Source: OLB7 sp966250335 (lineage in GTDB: Bacteria > Bacteroidota > Ignavibacteria > OLB7). Taken from it: 64,000 nt of DNA. Under the pieces are notes generated by a model, which did no database searches, had not been told where the DNA came from, and saw only the letters and a program-made list of their open reading frames with translations. The first letter of the stretch is position 1. Each line of letters starts with the position of its first letter. The position numbers and the translations under genes are program-made. The stretch spans positions 101,311 to 165,310 of the forward strand of contig CBINGZ010000008.1 of the NCBI GenBank assembly GCA_966250335.1, written 5' to 3'. Shown one piece after another: positions 17,777 through 26,900 of this stretch.

Positions 17777-18439
17777 CTACATCCAGTTCGGGAACTCGAA
17801 GGCGTCCGGGTCGGTGTGGATCTCCAGTTCCAGCCCGCGCCGTCGGGTGGGGACGAAGCCGTCGAACCGGCAGTCGAGATCCACGCCACGCCCCACGTTG
17901 TAGCCTCGCGCGAAGTTGGGAATCCATCGCGAACTGCAGTAGTCGCCGTAGACGCCGGCCGGATCTCCCATGATATAGATCAGACAGGTGTTGTCGATCG
18001 TCCCGTAGAAGGTCCCGTCAAGCCACCGCTCGCCGTGTACGATCTCCCCCTGACGAAGTTCTCTGTTGGTGGTGAGGATGATATATCCCACCCCGAACCC
18101 ATGCATCCCATCAGGATAGATATTGGTGGCGGCGGCCGGCAGATCCCGGTCCATGGTCAGCGAGAAGGTCTTCTCCCGCCTATCGATGGTTCCCTCTCCG
18201 AAGACGAGTCCGTAGTCGGGGCTGGAGGAGGAGACGCTCCAGACGACGACCAGACGCGCGTCGTCGGGAAGCGGGATCGGGCGTCGGCAGCTTATGCTCC
18301 CGGTGATCGTGAGGGAGGCGTTCCCTCCGTAGTGGGGATCAAGATCGGGCCCGGCGCCGATCGTGCGGGTTTCCCTGCATCCGGATATCAGTAGTGTGGT
18401 CATGGCACTCTGCACGATGAATGATCGAAGCGCTTTCAT
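17777..18439 (-). CDS. Hypothetical lipoprotein
   Basis: A 220-residue protein with a lipoprotein signal ending LLISGC (cysteine at about residue 21). The mature part has beta-rich segments (ASLTITGSISC, LVVVWSVSSSS, YGLVFGEGTIDR), four further cysteines, and ends in PNWM. The pattern of SISC at about residue 50 and later DNTC, DYCSS and DLDC could allow disulphides. I do not recognise a family. It sits directly upstream of the GH113-like lipoprotein gene and may be co-transcribed with it; that spacing is the only functional hint. Confidence 0.65.
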   Translation of the reverse strand: MKALRSFIVQSAMTTLLISGCRETRTIGAGPDLDPHYGGNASLTITGSISCRRPIPLPDDARLVVVWSVSSSSPDYGLVFGEGTIDRREKTFSLTMDRDLPAAATNIYPDGMHGFGVGYIILTTNRELRQGEIVHGERWLDGTFYGTIDNTCLIYIMGDPAGVYGDYCSSRWIPNFARGYNVGRGVDLDCRFDGFVPTRRRGLELEIHTDPDAFEFPNWM

Positions 18440-18562
18440 GGATTGGCTCCCTGGTTCCTGTCGTTCGCCCGGTTCATCATCCGGCGGGACAATACGATCC
18501 CGGCCCGTCCGGGGGGACGCGCAACGTTCGAACAGGAGCCGCCCGGGGAGGCTGATTCCTCG

Positions 18563-20536
18563 TTACGGGATATGATTCTGGCTGATGGTAATTTCTATCG
18601 ACTCAGGATAGAGTCCTCCCTCCGCATCCGCCGAGCGGTCGGAGGCGATAAGAACCCTGTCGTCGGCGAGCGTGACGCCGTTGCGTCGGCACGCCTCGAT
18701 GAGCTGGCCCTGGAGTTCCGCGAGATCCTTCCCTTCCAGAACCGACTCAGCCGGATCGACACGCGTCGCGATAGAAACGCGGGCGCTGTCGTCCCTGATC
18801 GATGCCGCGATATGTTCGATCGACCGCCGGATCTGAGCGGGCGACAGATCCAGAACGATATATCTTGTGAACGTCCTGCCGATCCCGGCCTGCCCCGAGA
18901 GGTGTGAGGTCGCATCGCCGGCCACCTGCATCACCATGCGGTCGCGCGCGATACGGATTCCCCCCGCCGAGTCCTCGGCCACCAGCTCCGCTTCCAGAAC
19001 CTGGCTGCCGGAACCGACGTCGATCCCGGAAAGAAGCGTGGCGACGTCGAGCATCGAGGTGGAACTGCCGTCGCCGCTCCGCACCACCGCGAGCTCCTTC
19101 CCCTGATAGAGAAGCGTCACCCGCCACCCCTTGATGCCGCTGTCGGCGGTCATCCGTGGTTCCAGTCCGATAGGGGTTCCGCGCACCTCCTCCTCCACCC
19201 ATCGAACCACCGCCGGATCGAGCAGACCCGATGTCGACGAGGAGAGCTCGACGGCGCGCAGATCGCCTGTTCCCTGGCCGGCGGCGGTCGTGATCCGTCC
19301 CTCCGGAATCTCCCATGTCTCACCGAGATACCGGGCCACAGCCTCCGCCCGCGCCTCGGCAAACCATTTCGGCTCCTCCTTCGACGCATATCCGGTCACC
19401 GTCAGGCGGGATGAGGAGTTCCCCCTCATCCGGGCGCCGACGACATTCAACTCGTGTCGCGACACTTCTATCGCATCGCGACCCGCCAGGGAGTCGAGCG
19501 AGAAGTGATCGCGCATGCCGGGCGAGTACTGAACATATCGTGTCGAGAGCGCGGCCGACTTCGGTTCGAACATGATGCGCCCCGGAAGCGGAGCCTCAAG
19601 CCTGTGGAGCGTCTTGACCGTGGTCAGATAGAGCGTGTCGCTCCTGCTCCCCGTGCTGTCGGCGGTGAACAGGTCGATGGAGACGGTCAGCGCAGGTGAA
19701 GCGGAGGGAAGATATATCGTATCAAGCTTTGCAATCGGTTCCATCGGAGCGGACGGCTCGGCGTTCGTGCGATCGAACAGTACTCCCAGCCCCAGCCCGG
19801 CCGACATGAACACCCCCATCTGATTCCCGGCGTCGATCGAAAAGGCCGAGGCGCGCAGAGACCCCGAGGGGACGATCGCCATGCCGAGCGGCATCGGGAT
19901 CTCGAGAGAGGCACGGAGCATCATCCCACCGTTGATCGTGAAGGATGTCGGATCGGTGCCCGATTCGAATCGCTGCGGCCCGAGGCCCGGGAACGTGGCG
20001 CCGTTCGGATCGAGAACCGTGCTCGTCTGGTTGTAGCTCGGCAGGAACCCGAAGGTCCCCCACGGCCCGACCTCCATCCGGGCGAGATCCCCCATGTGCC
20101 AGTAGACGAGCAGTTCGGCCCCGATCGCATGAGAGTTGTACTCGTACTCGACGTCGACCATTCCGGTGGTCGGGCTCCCTCCAAGTTCCAGTTGATTCAA
20201 CGTCTCGCCCGACGCTTTCAGATTGAACTGGGTATAGTTGAACGAGGTTGTGATGCCGAATCCTTCCGTGAAGAAGAGCTTGGGGAAGATCATGTAGATT
20301 CCTCCCCGCGACATCAGCACGTTGTGTTGAAAGTCCCTGTACTCGTTCGGCTCATTGATCGGGATGATCATGCCGTAGTCGGTGCCGCCGGAGACGCCGA
20401 AGACGGCGCCCGGCATGGTTCCGCTCTGGGCGGCTGCGCCGTTGAACGCGACGGCCAGAATCATCAGCACGATCGCCGATGATCCGTATGAAACCGATGC
20501 GCGCAATACCGATCGAAGGGCTCGAAAGTAATTCAT
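18563..20536 (-). CDS. Outer-membrane protein with OmpA-like region
   Basis: A 657-residue exported protein; signal peptide at about residues 18-36 (AIVLMILAVAFNGAAAQS). Residues about 40-265 look like an outer-membrane beta-barrel with alternating strands and Gly/aromatic ends. The middle part holds an OmpA-like piece (LNVVGARMRGNSSSRLTVTGYAS, then ARAEAVARYLGE), normally a peptidoglycan-binding fold, but the standard NxxLSxxRA signature is degenerate. The C-terminal 200 residues include a second OmpA-like segment (YIVLDLSPAQIRRSIEHIAASI onward to VTLADDRVLIASDRSADAEGG). Role inferred: envelope structural protein. It is divergent from the second ECF sigma gene across a 183-base spacer that contains a marked inverted repeat. 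Confidence 0.65.
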   Translation of the reverse strand: MNYFRALRSVLRASVSYGSSAIVLMILAVAFNGAAAQSGTMPGAVFGVSGGTDYGMIIPINEPNEYRDFQHNVLMSRGGIYMIFPKLFFTEGFGITTSFNYTQFNLKASGETLNQLELGGSPTTGMVDVEYEYNSHAIGAELLVYWHMGDLARMEVGPWGTFGFLPSYNQTSTVLDPNGATFPGLGPQRFESGTDPTSFTINGGMMLRASLEIPMPLGMAIVPSGSLRASAFSIDAGNQMGVFMSAGLGLGVLFDRTNAEPSAPMEPIAKLDTIYLPSASPALTVSIDLFTADSTGSRSDTLYLTTVKTLHRLEAPLPGRIMFEPKSAALSTRYVQYSPGMRDHFSLDSLAGRDAIEVSRHELNVVGARMRGNSSSRLTVTGYASKEEPKWFAEARAEAVARYLGETWEIPEGRITTAAGQGTGDLRAVELSSSTSGLLDPAVVRWVEEEVRGTPIGLEPRMTADSGIKGWRVTLLYQGKELAVVRSGDGSSTSMLDVATLLSGIDVGSGSQVLEAELVAEDSAGGIRIARDRMVMQVAGDATSHLSGQAGIGRTFTRYIVLDLSPAQIRRSIEHIAASIRDDSARVSIATRVDPAESVLEGKDLAELQGQLIEACRRNGVTLADDRVLIASDRSADAEGGLYPESIEITISQNHIP

Positions 20537-20662
20537 GTTCGGTCAGATCGCCGTTTCAGGTCTTATGTATCGTGCCGTGAACAGAGAGAGGAGCTCCCGT
20601 TCGACGGGCGTCCGTGGGACGAACGACGTTCGAAGTAGAGCAGTGACAACTCAGCAATACGT

Positions 20663-20710
20663 ATCCTGACAATTGCCCCGCAATCGGTATTTTCGGGGAC
20701 GTGTCAGGAT
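20663..20710 (+). promoter_or_regulatory. Inverted repeat upstream of the second ECF sigma gene
   Basis: ATCCTGACA (20663-20671) pairs perfectly with TGTCAGGAT (20702-20710), and inside it CCCCG (20676-20680) pairs with CGGGG (20694-20698). A TATTTTCG box (20688-20695) lies in the loop. The element ends 9-48 bases before the candidate starts of the sigma gene. It could be an operator, or a hairpin in the leader RNA. Confidence 0.5.
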
Positions 20711-20719
20711 CGCCAACGG

Positions 20720-21421
20720 ATGGATGTCATGGAAAGGACTTCACGAAATAAGGAAGAAATGAGCCAGTTCGTCATAGCGATTCCTTCGCACGTCCAGTCC
20801 GTATCCGAATCCCGCTCCGTCTCCTCCGGCGCCGCCGTCGACCTCGACGTCAGCCTGCTGGATCGTCATCTGGACGGTGACGATTCCGCGTTCGTTCAGT
20901 TGTTCACGCGTCACAATCACAGGCTGTACGTCTACTGCCTCAAGATGGTGGGGGCCCCGGAGGCGGCCGAGGATCTGACACAGGAGCTGTGGGAAAAGGT
21001 CATCAAGCTACGACTCGACCCCAAGCCGGTCAAGAACCCCGTCGGGTTCTTTCTGACGATGGCCCGGAATCTCTCCCTGAACTATCTCAAGGCGCGTAAA
21101 CGTCTCTCCCCCTTCGATGCGATGCCGGAATCGGCCCACCCGACCGACAGCATCCGGGAGCGATCGGAGATGGAGGAACTGGTGGTGCAGGCGCTCGCCG
21201 AGCTTCCGTTCGATTACCGGGAGGTCCTGATCCTCAATACATACAGCGGATACAGCCTTGAGGAGATCGCCGTCATGCTCGGCAAATCTCCGGAGGCGAT
21301 CTGGAAACGGGCATCGAGGGCCCGGGAGAAGCTGCGCGCGGAGGTCGTTTCCCTCGTCGAGAAACAGAAACGGAAGCTCGAAGCCCTCTCCAATATGAAG
21401 CCGACACGGAGTCTGCCATGA
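20720..21421 (+). CDS. ECF-family RNA polymerase sigma factor
   Basis: A sigma-70 region 2/4 protein of 233 residues if the first ATG is used. A better start may be the ATG at 20759 (residue 14), which has AAGGA just upstream and gives 220 residues. Region 2 is at about 55-125 (LFTRHNHRLYVYCLKMVGA, AAEDLTQELWEKVI, NPVGFFLTMARNLSLNYLK). Region 4 is at about 155-205 (LPFDYREVLILNTYSGYSLEEIA, with helix-turn-helix SPEAIWKRASRAREKL). The C-terminus is basic. The stop overlaps the start of the membrane-protein gene by four bases. The inverted repeat upstream suggests its own regulation. Confidence 0.9.
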   Translation: MDVMERTSRNKEEMSQFVIAIPSHVQSVSESRSVSSGAAVDLDVSLLDRHLDGDDSAFVQLFTRHNHRLYVYCLKMVGAPEAAEDLTQELWEKVIKLRLDPKPVKNPVGFFLTMARNLSLNYLKARKRLSPFDAMPESAHPTDSIRERSEMEELVVQALAELPFDYREVLILNTYSGYSLEEIAVMLGKSPEAIWKRASRAREKLRAEVVSLVEKQKRKLEALSNMKPTRSLP

Positions 21422-22221
21422 ACCATGAACGAACGGCGATGATCGATCGGTATCTGACCGGCCGTATGAGCCAGGAAGAGCACGCGCGTTTCGCGGCCGA
21501 GATGGCGAAGGATCGTTCGCTTCAGGCGATGGTGGAGGCGGAGGAGTTGATCAAGGGGACGATTCACCGGGACCTGGCGGCGATTTCGCTCGATCATACG
21601 GCCACGCAGGCGCATGTGATGGCGTCGCTGGCTTCGTTTACGTCGTCCGCCGGCGTCGGAACCGGAGGCGCTGCCGCAATCAATACGGCCGGAGGGGGAT
21701 TTCGCCGACTGCTGCTGAACACATCGGGATCGGTGATGAAAGGGATCATCATCGCCGGGGTGGGAGCCGGTCTGGGAGTGGGAGGATATTTCCTGCTCGA
21801 TGCCGGGGAATCCGTGGAGACGATCCCCGCACCCGCCTCCCCCGCGGTAACGGCGCCCGTGACGACACCCCCTGCCCGACTCCAGCCGCCGCAGGCTCCC
21901 GCAGCGCAGGCAGCCGAGCCCACCGCACCGGCAGAGACGGCCCCCGATACGCGCGCGGCCGCTGCCGCCACGAACCGACAGGAGCATCGGACAGAGATCG
22001 AATCGAAGAAAAGGGAAACGGCGGTACAGCATCACGTCGGCAGAGAAGAGCAGGAACGATCCGAGTCGGAGCAGAGGGAGACGCCACGGCAGACCCTTCC
22101 ACCGGCGCAGGAGAAGTCGGCGCAGGTTCCGACGTCGAACGATGAGAACCGTCCGCTCCCCGTGGTGAAGAAACGGTCGCAGATCCCGGTGAACGTCTCG
22201 GGTTCCGACGGAAAACCGTGA
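21418..22221 (+). CDS. Putative anti-sigma membrane protein
   Basis: A 267-residue protein coupled to the ECF sigma gene by an ATGA overlap. The N-terminal ~60 residues have the ASD-like pattern found in many Bacteroidota-branch anti-sigma factors: IDRYLTGRMSQEEHARFAAEM then MVEAEELI. One membrane helix lies at about 106-128 (GSVMKGIIIAGVGAGLGVGGYFLL). The remaining 140 residues, presumably periplasmic, are a disordered Pro/Ala/Thr/Glu/Gln/Arg-rich tail with no folded domain visible. There is no zinc-binding HxxxCxxC. The arrangement supports sequestering the upstream sigma factor at the inner membrane; how the signal enters is not apparent. Confidence 0.75.
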   Translation: MNHERTAMIDRYLTGRMSQEEHARFAAEMAKDRSLQAMVEAEELIKGTIHRDLAAISLDHTATQAHVMASLASFTSSAGVGTGGAAAINTAGGGFRRLLLNTSGSVMKGIIIAGVGAGLGVGGYFLLDAGESVETIPAPASPAVTAPVTTPPARLQPPQAPAAQAAEPTAPAETAPDTRAAAAATNRQEHRTEIESKKRETAVQHHVGREEQERSESEQRETPRQTLPPAQEKSAQVPTSNDENRPLPVVKKRSQIPVNVSGSDGKP

Positions 22222-22842
22222 CGGTAATCACCCTGGCCCCGTCTCCCCGGCGCACCTTCAATCAGTGAGGGTGCTCAGATGAGCATCAGAAAAAAAACGG
22301 GACGGTGGAGGAAGAACCTCTTCCGGAATCGGAACGACTCCGGGAATATGCCCGGATCAGGGGAGAGCGGGAACGTTGAAAAAGGATGGGGTGATCCGAT
22401 TCGAGGCTTCTGCTACCAGCCTCGCCCTCTCTCGGGCGTTGGGAGAGAGGGCGAGCTCGAAGCCCTTTCCGGGTGGTGAAAAGAAAACTGGACAATGGCG
22501 GGGCCCAATTCCAACCGTATCATATAAATCTTATGACCGAGCGAGGCTGATTGCGCATTGTCCAGTCCGGTATTCAATAGAAGTCCGATTGTACCAACTG
22601 CACCGACTAGCACCGACAGGCAACGACCTACATTCTGCCAGTTCAGTCAATTCGAACAGTGTAGGCCAGAGATGTTCGCGATTACTGGAAGCAACTTACT
22701 ACGATCTAAAAGCCTCTGCCACCGGCAATGAGCAACCGTAGACTTTGGGTGAGCAAGTGTTGAGATAGGTGAGTAAGCGTAATCTGTGCTGGTGAACGTT
22801 TCAGTACGATAGACCGGGGCGCCGCGAACGCTTGCAAAAAAG
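22222..22842. other. 621-base spacer with a long palindrome, otherwise no gene seen
   Basis: Short frames here lack family features and ribosome-binding support. The first half carries a 13-base perfect inverted repeat (listed separately). The second half (about 22480-22840) is visibly less GC-rich than neighbouring genes and has no recognisable feature. The promoter of the left genes does not lie here, since both flanking genes end into it. Confidence 0.6.
22421..22455. repeat. REP-like palindrome
   Basis: CTCGCCCTCTCTC (22421-22433) is perfectly complementary to GAGAGAGGGCGAG (22443-22455) around a nine-base loop. Outside it, GGCTT (22405-22409) faces GAAGCC (22459-22464). There is no T tract, so it is more like a dispersed palindromic repeat than a terminator. 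Only one copy is in the window. Confidence 0.55.
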
Positions 22843-23592
22843 TCATCTTTTTGCAAATCTTTCAAGGAACGCGTCTCGTCTGCGGACCGAGACCTCGACA
22901 TGGGCCCCATCCGACATCACGACGATTCCCTGCTTCCCCTTGATATACTTCTGCACGTAGCGCATGTTGATCAGATGTGAGTGGTGAACACGAAAGAAGT
23001 TGTTCTCCGCCAGCATGGTCTCATAATCACCGAGCGTTCCGGAGACCACCAGCTTGGAGGAGTTCCGCAGATGGAACACCGTATAGTTGCTGGAGGCGTT
23101 GCAGCGGATAAGGTCCTCCACCTCCAGAAAGACGAATCCCTCTTCCGTCGGCAGCGCGAGCTTATCGAGCACGGCCGTGCGCACCTGCTGCTTGAGCAGA
23201 TGGATCTGCTGGGGGCGGTGGCTACGGCTGTGGGAGGAGTGCAGGGCCTTCATGACAGCCGATCTCAGTTCGGCGGCATTGACCGGCTTCAGCAGATAAT
23301 CGAGCGCCGAGACCTTGATCGCCTTGATGGCATAACTGTCGAACGCCGTCACGAAAATCACCTCGAACTCGACCGGATCGAACGCTTCAAGCAACTGAAA
23401 CCCGCTGCCGGCGGGCATTTCGATATCGAGGAAGACAAGATCAGGTTCGGTGTTCTGAATTAATGAGATTCCTGATTCGATGGTGTCGGCCTCGCCGACC
23501 AGCTCGATCTCCGGGCAGTGTTTCTTCAACAGGAGGGCGAGGCTCTGCCGCCCCTGCCGTTCGTCATCTACAATCACCGCACGAATTCTCAT
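22843..23592 (-). CDS. LytTR-family response regulator
   Basis: A 249-residue regulator. The N-terminal receiver domain (about 1-120) has the acidic pair VDDE (9-11), phosphoacceptor D56 in LVFLDIEMP, TAFD and the lysine in YLLKPV. The C-terminal LytTR DNA-binding domain (about 140-245) shows DLIRCNASSNYTVFHL and FFRVHHSHLINMRYVQKY. It starts 18 bases after the stop of the propeller kinase, its obvious partner. A nine-base AT-rich inverted repeat (22832-22840 with 22848-22856) overlaps the stop codon and may help end transcription. The targets are unknown; LytTR regulators bind direct repeats near promoters. Confidence 0.93.
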   Translation of the reverse strand: MRIRAVIVDDERQGRQSLALLLKKHCPEIELVGEADTIESGISLIQNTEPDLVFLDIEMPAGSGFQLLEAFDPVEFEVIFVTAFDSYAIKAIKVSALDYLLKPVNAAELRSAVMKALHSSHSRSHRPQQIHLLKQQVRTAVLDKLALPTEEGFVFLEVEDLIRCNASSNYTVFHLRNSSKLVVSGTLGDYETMLAENNFFRVHHSHLINMRYVQKYIKGKQGIVVMSDGAHVEVSVRRRDAFLERFAKR

Positions 23593-23610
23593 GATCTCGT
23601 ACCCCTATTG

Positions 23611-26600
23611 TTAAACTGTCGGTTCGATTGGAATACACAATTCAACGCGTGTTCCCAGCGGCTCCCCGTGGGAATCCTCCAAATCAGTAATAACAAGACT
23701 GATATCCTTCTGGCGGCCGGCATTCAGAATGTCGAGACGCTCCTTGGTCGTGCTCATCGCCATGGACTGGTGCTGAATGCCGCTGCGGCGCTTCAGTTCC
23801 AGGGCGCGTTTCCGACCGACTCCGTTGTCCTCGACCATACAATCCAGGGTGTCCTCCCGCTTCCTCAGCCTCACGATAACCCGCCCGCCCGCCGACCTGT
23901 GACGCAGCCCGTGACGTATCGCATTCTCCACATACGGCTGTATCAGCATCGAGGGGATACGATACTCATCGATCTGCAGCGTCGGATCGACATCCATCAC
24001 ATACTCAAGCTGCCCCTCGAAACGGAGAGCCTCGAGCTCCAGATAGACATTCAGACACTCGAGTTCCTTGTCGAGCGGTATCGAGGGATACTTCGAGTTG
24101 TCAAGAATGATGCGTACCAGCCGGGCGAACTTCGACAGGTAGTCGGAAGCGCTGTACTCATCGCTGTTGAGTATAAGATACTGTATCGAGTTGAGACTAT
24201 TGAAGACAAAATGAGGGTTCATCTGAGAGCGAAGCGCCTGAAGCTGGGACTCCAGAATCTTCCGCTCAAGCGCGTGTTTCCGCCTGATTGCCCTGATGCG
24301 GGCATAGATCAGCGACGAGATCGACAGCACACCGAAGGCGATGGCGGAGGCACGGAACCATGTCGTCATCCACCATGGAGGAAGGATCCGAAGGGTGATC
24401 GTGGCCCCCTGCTCGTTCCAGAGTCCGTCGTTGTTGGTCCCCTTCACCCGGAACTTGTACTCACCGGGATCGAGGTTGGTATAACTGACGTAGCGGCGGC
24501 TCCCGCAGTAGACCCAGTCGCGATCGAAGTTCTCCAATCGGTAGGCGTACTGATTCTTGTCCGGATTGGTGAAGTCGAGCGCGGCGAACTCGAACGAGAG
24601 GAAATTCTGATCGTAGGGGACCTCGATCAGTTCGCCGTCGAACATCTCCGCACGCTCCACGCTGTCGAAGATCCGGAACGATGTGATCGCGATCGGGGGG
24701 AGGGTCTTGTTTTCTCGAAGGTTCTGCGGATAGAACCGGCTCAGCCCGTACATGCCGCCGAAGAAGAGTTCGCCGTCGGGGGCCTTGTACATCGCTTTGT
24801 AGGAGAACTCCTTGCTCTGCAGGCCGTCCCCTTCGCTGTACGTTCTGATGACCCGCCTGGTGGCGGGATCATAGAGCGCCAGACCGGCGTTGGTGCTGAT
24901 CCAGAGGCGGCCCAGATGGTCATCCAGCACGCCGAAGACGGAGTTGGTGGGGAGTCCGTCGTTCTTGGTGACGGATGAGAAGTCATCGGTCTCACGGTCG
25001 TAGCGACTGAGTCCTCCACCGAACGCGGCGATCCAGAGTCGCTTCGACGCATCCTCATAAATCCACCAGATATTGTTCCCGCAGAGACTCCGTGGATCGG
25101 AGGGATTATGATGATACTGTTTGAACCTGTTCTCGCCCGGAATCCAGCGATTCAATCCATTGTTCGTGCCGACCCAGAGGTTGCCGCGACTGTCTCTGGT
25201 GATGCACCAGACATTATCGTCACAAAGCGATGTGGAGTCGTTCGGGTCATGCTGAAGGTGTCTCTCGAACTTCCCCTCTGCATCGAAGATGTAGACTCCA
25301 TCCACCTTCGTCCCGACCCAGAGCCGCCCATCATCTGCTCTATGAAGGGACCAGACGGCTTCGGGGCGGATGGGGTCGTCCATATTGCCGTGGATGTTAT
25401 ACTTCCTCTTGAAAGGACGTGCGGCATTGACTATAGAATTGACACCACGATTCGTACCGAAATGCAACGTCCCATCAGGATCCTCATAAATCGTATTTAT
25501 CGTCTGGCTGTTTAAACCATCCGCATCCCCAACCTTGCTGTAGAAATGTCGGACGGACTGTGACTTGGAATCAAAGGCATTAAGGCCCTCGCTTGTACCG
25601 ACCCATAAGATTCCACTTTTATCCTTATGGATTGATCGGATACGATTATCCGTAAGGCTGTACCTTTTGCTGGAATCCGCGCGAATCGTGTTGAACTCGT
25701 TGCTGTTCGGTATAAGCTTGACCAGCCCTTGATCAGTCCCAACCCAATACACCCCCGTGCGATCTCGATATAGACAGAGGATACTACCCTTTACTAAAGG
25801 ATCGGGCAAAATTCCGCTCAATGAAGCCGTGTCGTCTCTATTACCCCCTTCTATGATATATAGACCGCTAAGAGAGCCGAACATCGGCAACACACGCATC
25901 CAAAGTCTATTCTCCGACTCCGGAAGAAGATAGTGGAAGACGACATTGACTCTGTTGAAATATGTCTCTACCTTGGAATACCCACGCGTCACTCTATTTG
26001 TCTTAGGATCAACCAGCGATCCGTAGTTGTCACGAACGTCACCATAACTTATACAGACATTACCCTTGGCATCCTGACAGAGGAAGCCAACGATCATCCA
26101 GACATTGCTTTGGGGGATGACTGCGACACGTTGGAATCGGCCGGTCGGCAAGAAACGATTAATATATCGACCGCTAGCGGTGGCCCATAGATTCCCAGCC
26201 TTATCGACCATCATGGCACTGATGGAATCATGGCTGATCGTCGATTCGTCATTACTCTTGCTGATATGTCTGATAAACCTGTCCTTTGAACGGTCATACT
26301 GGTTAAGCCCACGGCGTGTTCCTACCCATACCCCTCCGGAGCTATCATATACCATACAGGTAACATTGTTATTTGTCAATGTCGTAGGATCATTCGCGAC
26401 GTGACTATAACGTTTGAATTTTCCGGTATAACGATTATATCTATTGACCCCGTAATGGTTGGTAGCCACCCATATCTCTCCGTTCCTGTCTTCAACAATT
26501 GATTGGATGACATTCCCCGACAACGTATTCGTATCCTTCGCATCGGTTACGTATCGCGTAAAATTGTGGCCGTCGTACTTATGCAGTCCGTCCTGTGTGC

Positions 26601-26862
26601 CGAACCACATGAAGCCCTTGCTGTCCTGCATCATGCAGACGATGGTGCTGTTCGACAATCCTTCCCGTGTCGTTATTCTCTCTACGGAGAACTGCTGTTG
26701 CGCAACAGCGGTATGGGAGATCAACAGAACGAATCCCAGCATCATAGCCGCTATCGGCAACGATATGATCGATCGCACGGGATTACCATTCCGGAGAGGG
26801 TTGCGGAATGAGTTCGCGAGGAGTGATAACATTGCCGAGATCGAACGCATTATCTTGTTCAC
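23611..26862 (-). CDS. Propeller-sensor LytS-type histidine kinase
   Basis: A 1083-residue membrane kinase. A hydrophobic export/anchor segment at about residues 33-54 is followed by two seven-bladed sensor propellers made of regulator-propeller repeats (for example WVATNHYGVNRYNR, WVGTRRGLNQYD, WVGTDQGLVKL, WVGTSEGLNAFD, WVGTNNGLNRW). A Y_Y_Y immunoglobulin-like domain lies at about 730-800 (YAYRLENFDRDWVYCG), then a membrane helix at about 815-840. The kinase core starts with LRSQMNPHFVFNSLNSIQYL (phosphoacceptor H884) and ends in a HATPase (YVENAIRHGLRH, VEDNGVG). The periplasmic sensor probably binds a sugar or other extracellular ligand, as in related hybrid systems. The 5' half is clearly less GC-rich than the 3' half. 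Confidence 0.92.
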   Translation of the reverse strand: MNKIMRSISAMLSLLANSFRNPLRNGNPVRSIISLPIAAMMLGFVLLISHTAVAQQQFSVERITTREGLSNSTIVCMMQDSKGFMWFGTQDGLHKYDGHNFTRYVTDAKDTNTLSGNVIQSIVEDRNGEIWVATNHYGVNRYNRYTGKFKRYSHVANDPTTLTNNNVTCMVYDSSGGVWVGTRRGLNQYDRSKDRFIRHISKSNDESTISHDSISAMMVDKAGNLWATASGRYINRFLPTGRFQRVAVIPQSNVWMIVGFLCQDAKGNVCISYGDVRDNYGSLVDPKTNRVTRGYSKVETYFNRVNVVFHYLLPESENRLWMRVLPMFGSLSGLYIIEGGNRDDTASLSGILPDPLVKGSILCLYRDRTGVYWVGTDQGLVKLIPNSNEFNTIRADSSKRYSLTDNRIRSIHKDKSGILWVGTSEGLNAFDSKSQSVRHFYSKVGDADGLNSQTINTIYEDPDGTLHFGTNRGVNSIVNAARPFKRKYNIHGNMDDPIRPEAVWSLHRADDGRLWVGTKVDGVYIFDAEGKFERHLQHDPNDSTSLCDDNVWCITRDSRGNLWVGTNNGLNRWIPGENRFKQYHHNPSDPRSLCGNNIWWIYEDASKRLWIAAFGGGLSRYDRETDDFSSVTKNDGLPTNSVFGVLDDHLGRLWISTNAGLALYDPATRRVIRTYSEGDGLQSKEFSYKAMYKAPDGELFFGGMYGLSRFYPQNLRENKTLPPIAITSFRIFDSVERAEMFDGELIEVPYDQNFLSFEFAALDFTNPDKNQYAYRLENFDRDWVYCGSRRYVSYTNLDPGEYKFRVKGTNNDGLWNEQGATITLRILPPWWMTTWFRASAIAFGVLSISSLIYARIRAIRRKHALERKILESQLQALRSQMNPHFVFNSLNSIQYLILNSDEYSASDYLSKFARLVRIILDNSKYPSIPLDKELECLNVYLELEALRFEGQLEYVMDVDPTLQIDEYRIPSMLIQPYVENAIRHGLRHRSAGGRVIVRLRKREDTLDCMVEDNGVGRKRALELKRRSGIQHQSMAMSTTKERLDILNAGRQKDISLVITDLEDSHGEPLGTRVELCIPIEPTV

Positions 26863-26900
26863 AGGATGGAATGTAGGGAGATCACGTATGTAGACACCGA

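Noticed and set aside
22279..22479. A 66-codon plus-strand frame in the spacer after the anti-sigma gene
   Set aside because: It runs through the REP-like palindrome and has a biased, featureless composition; no conserved features.
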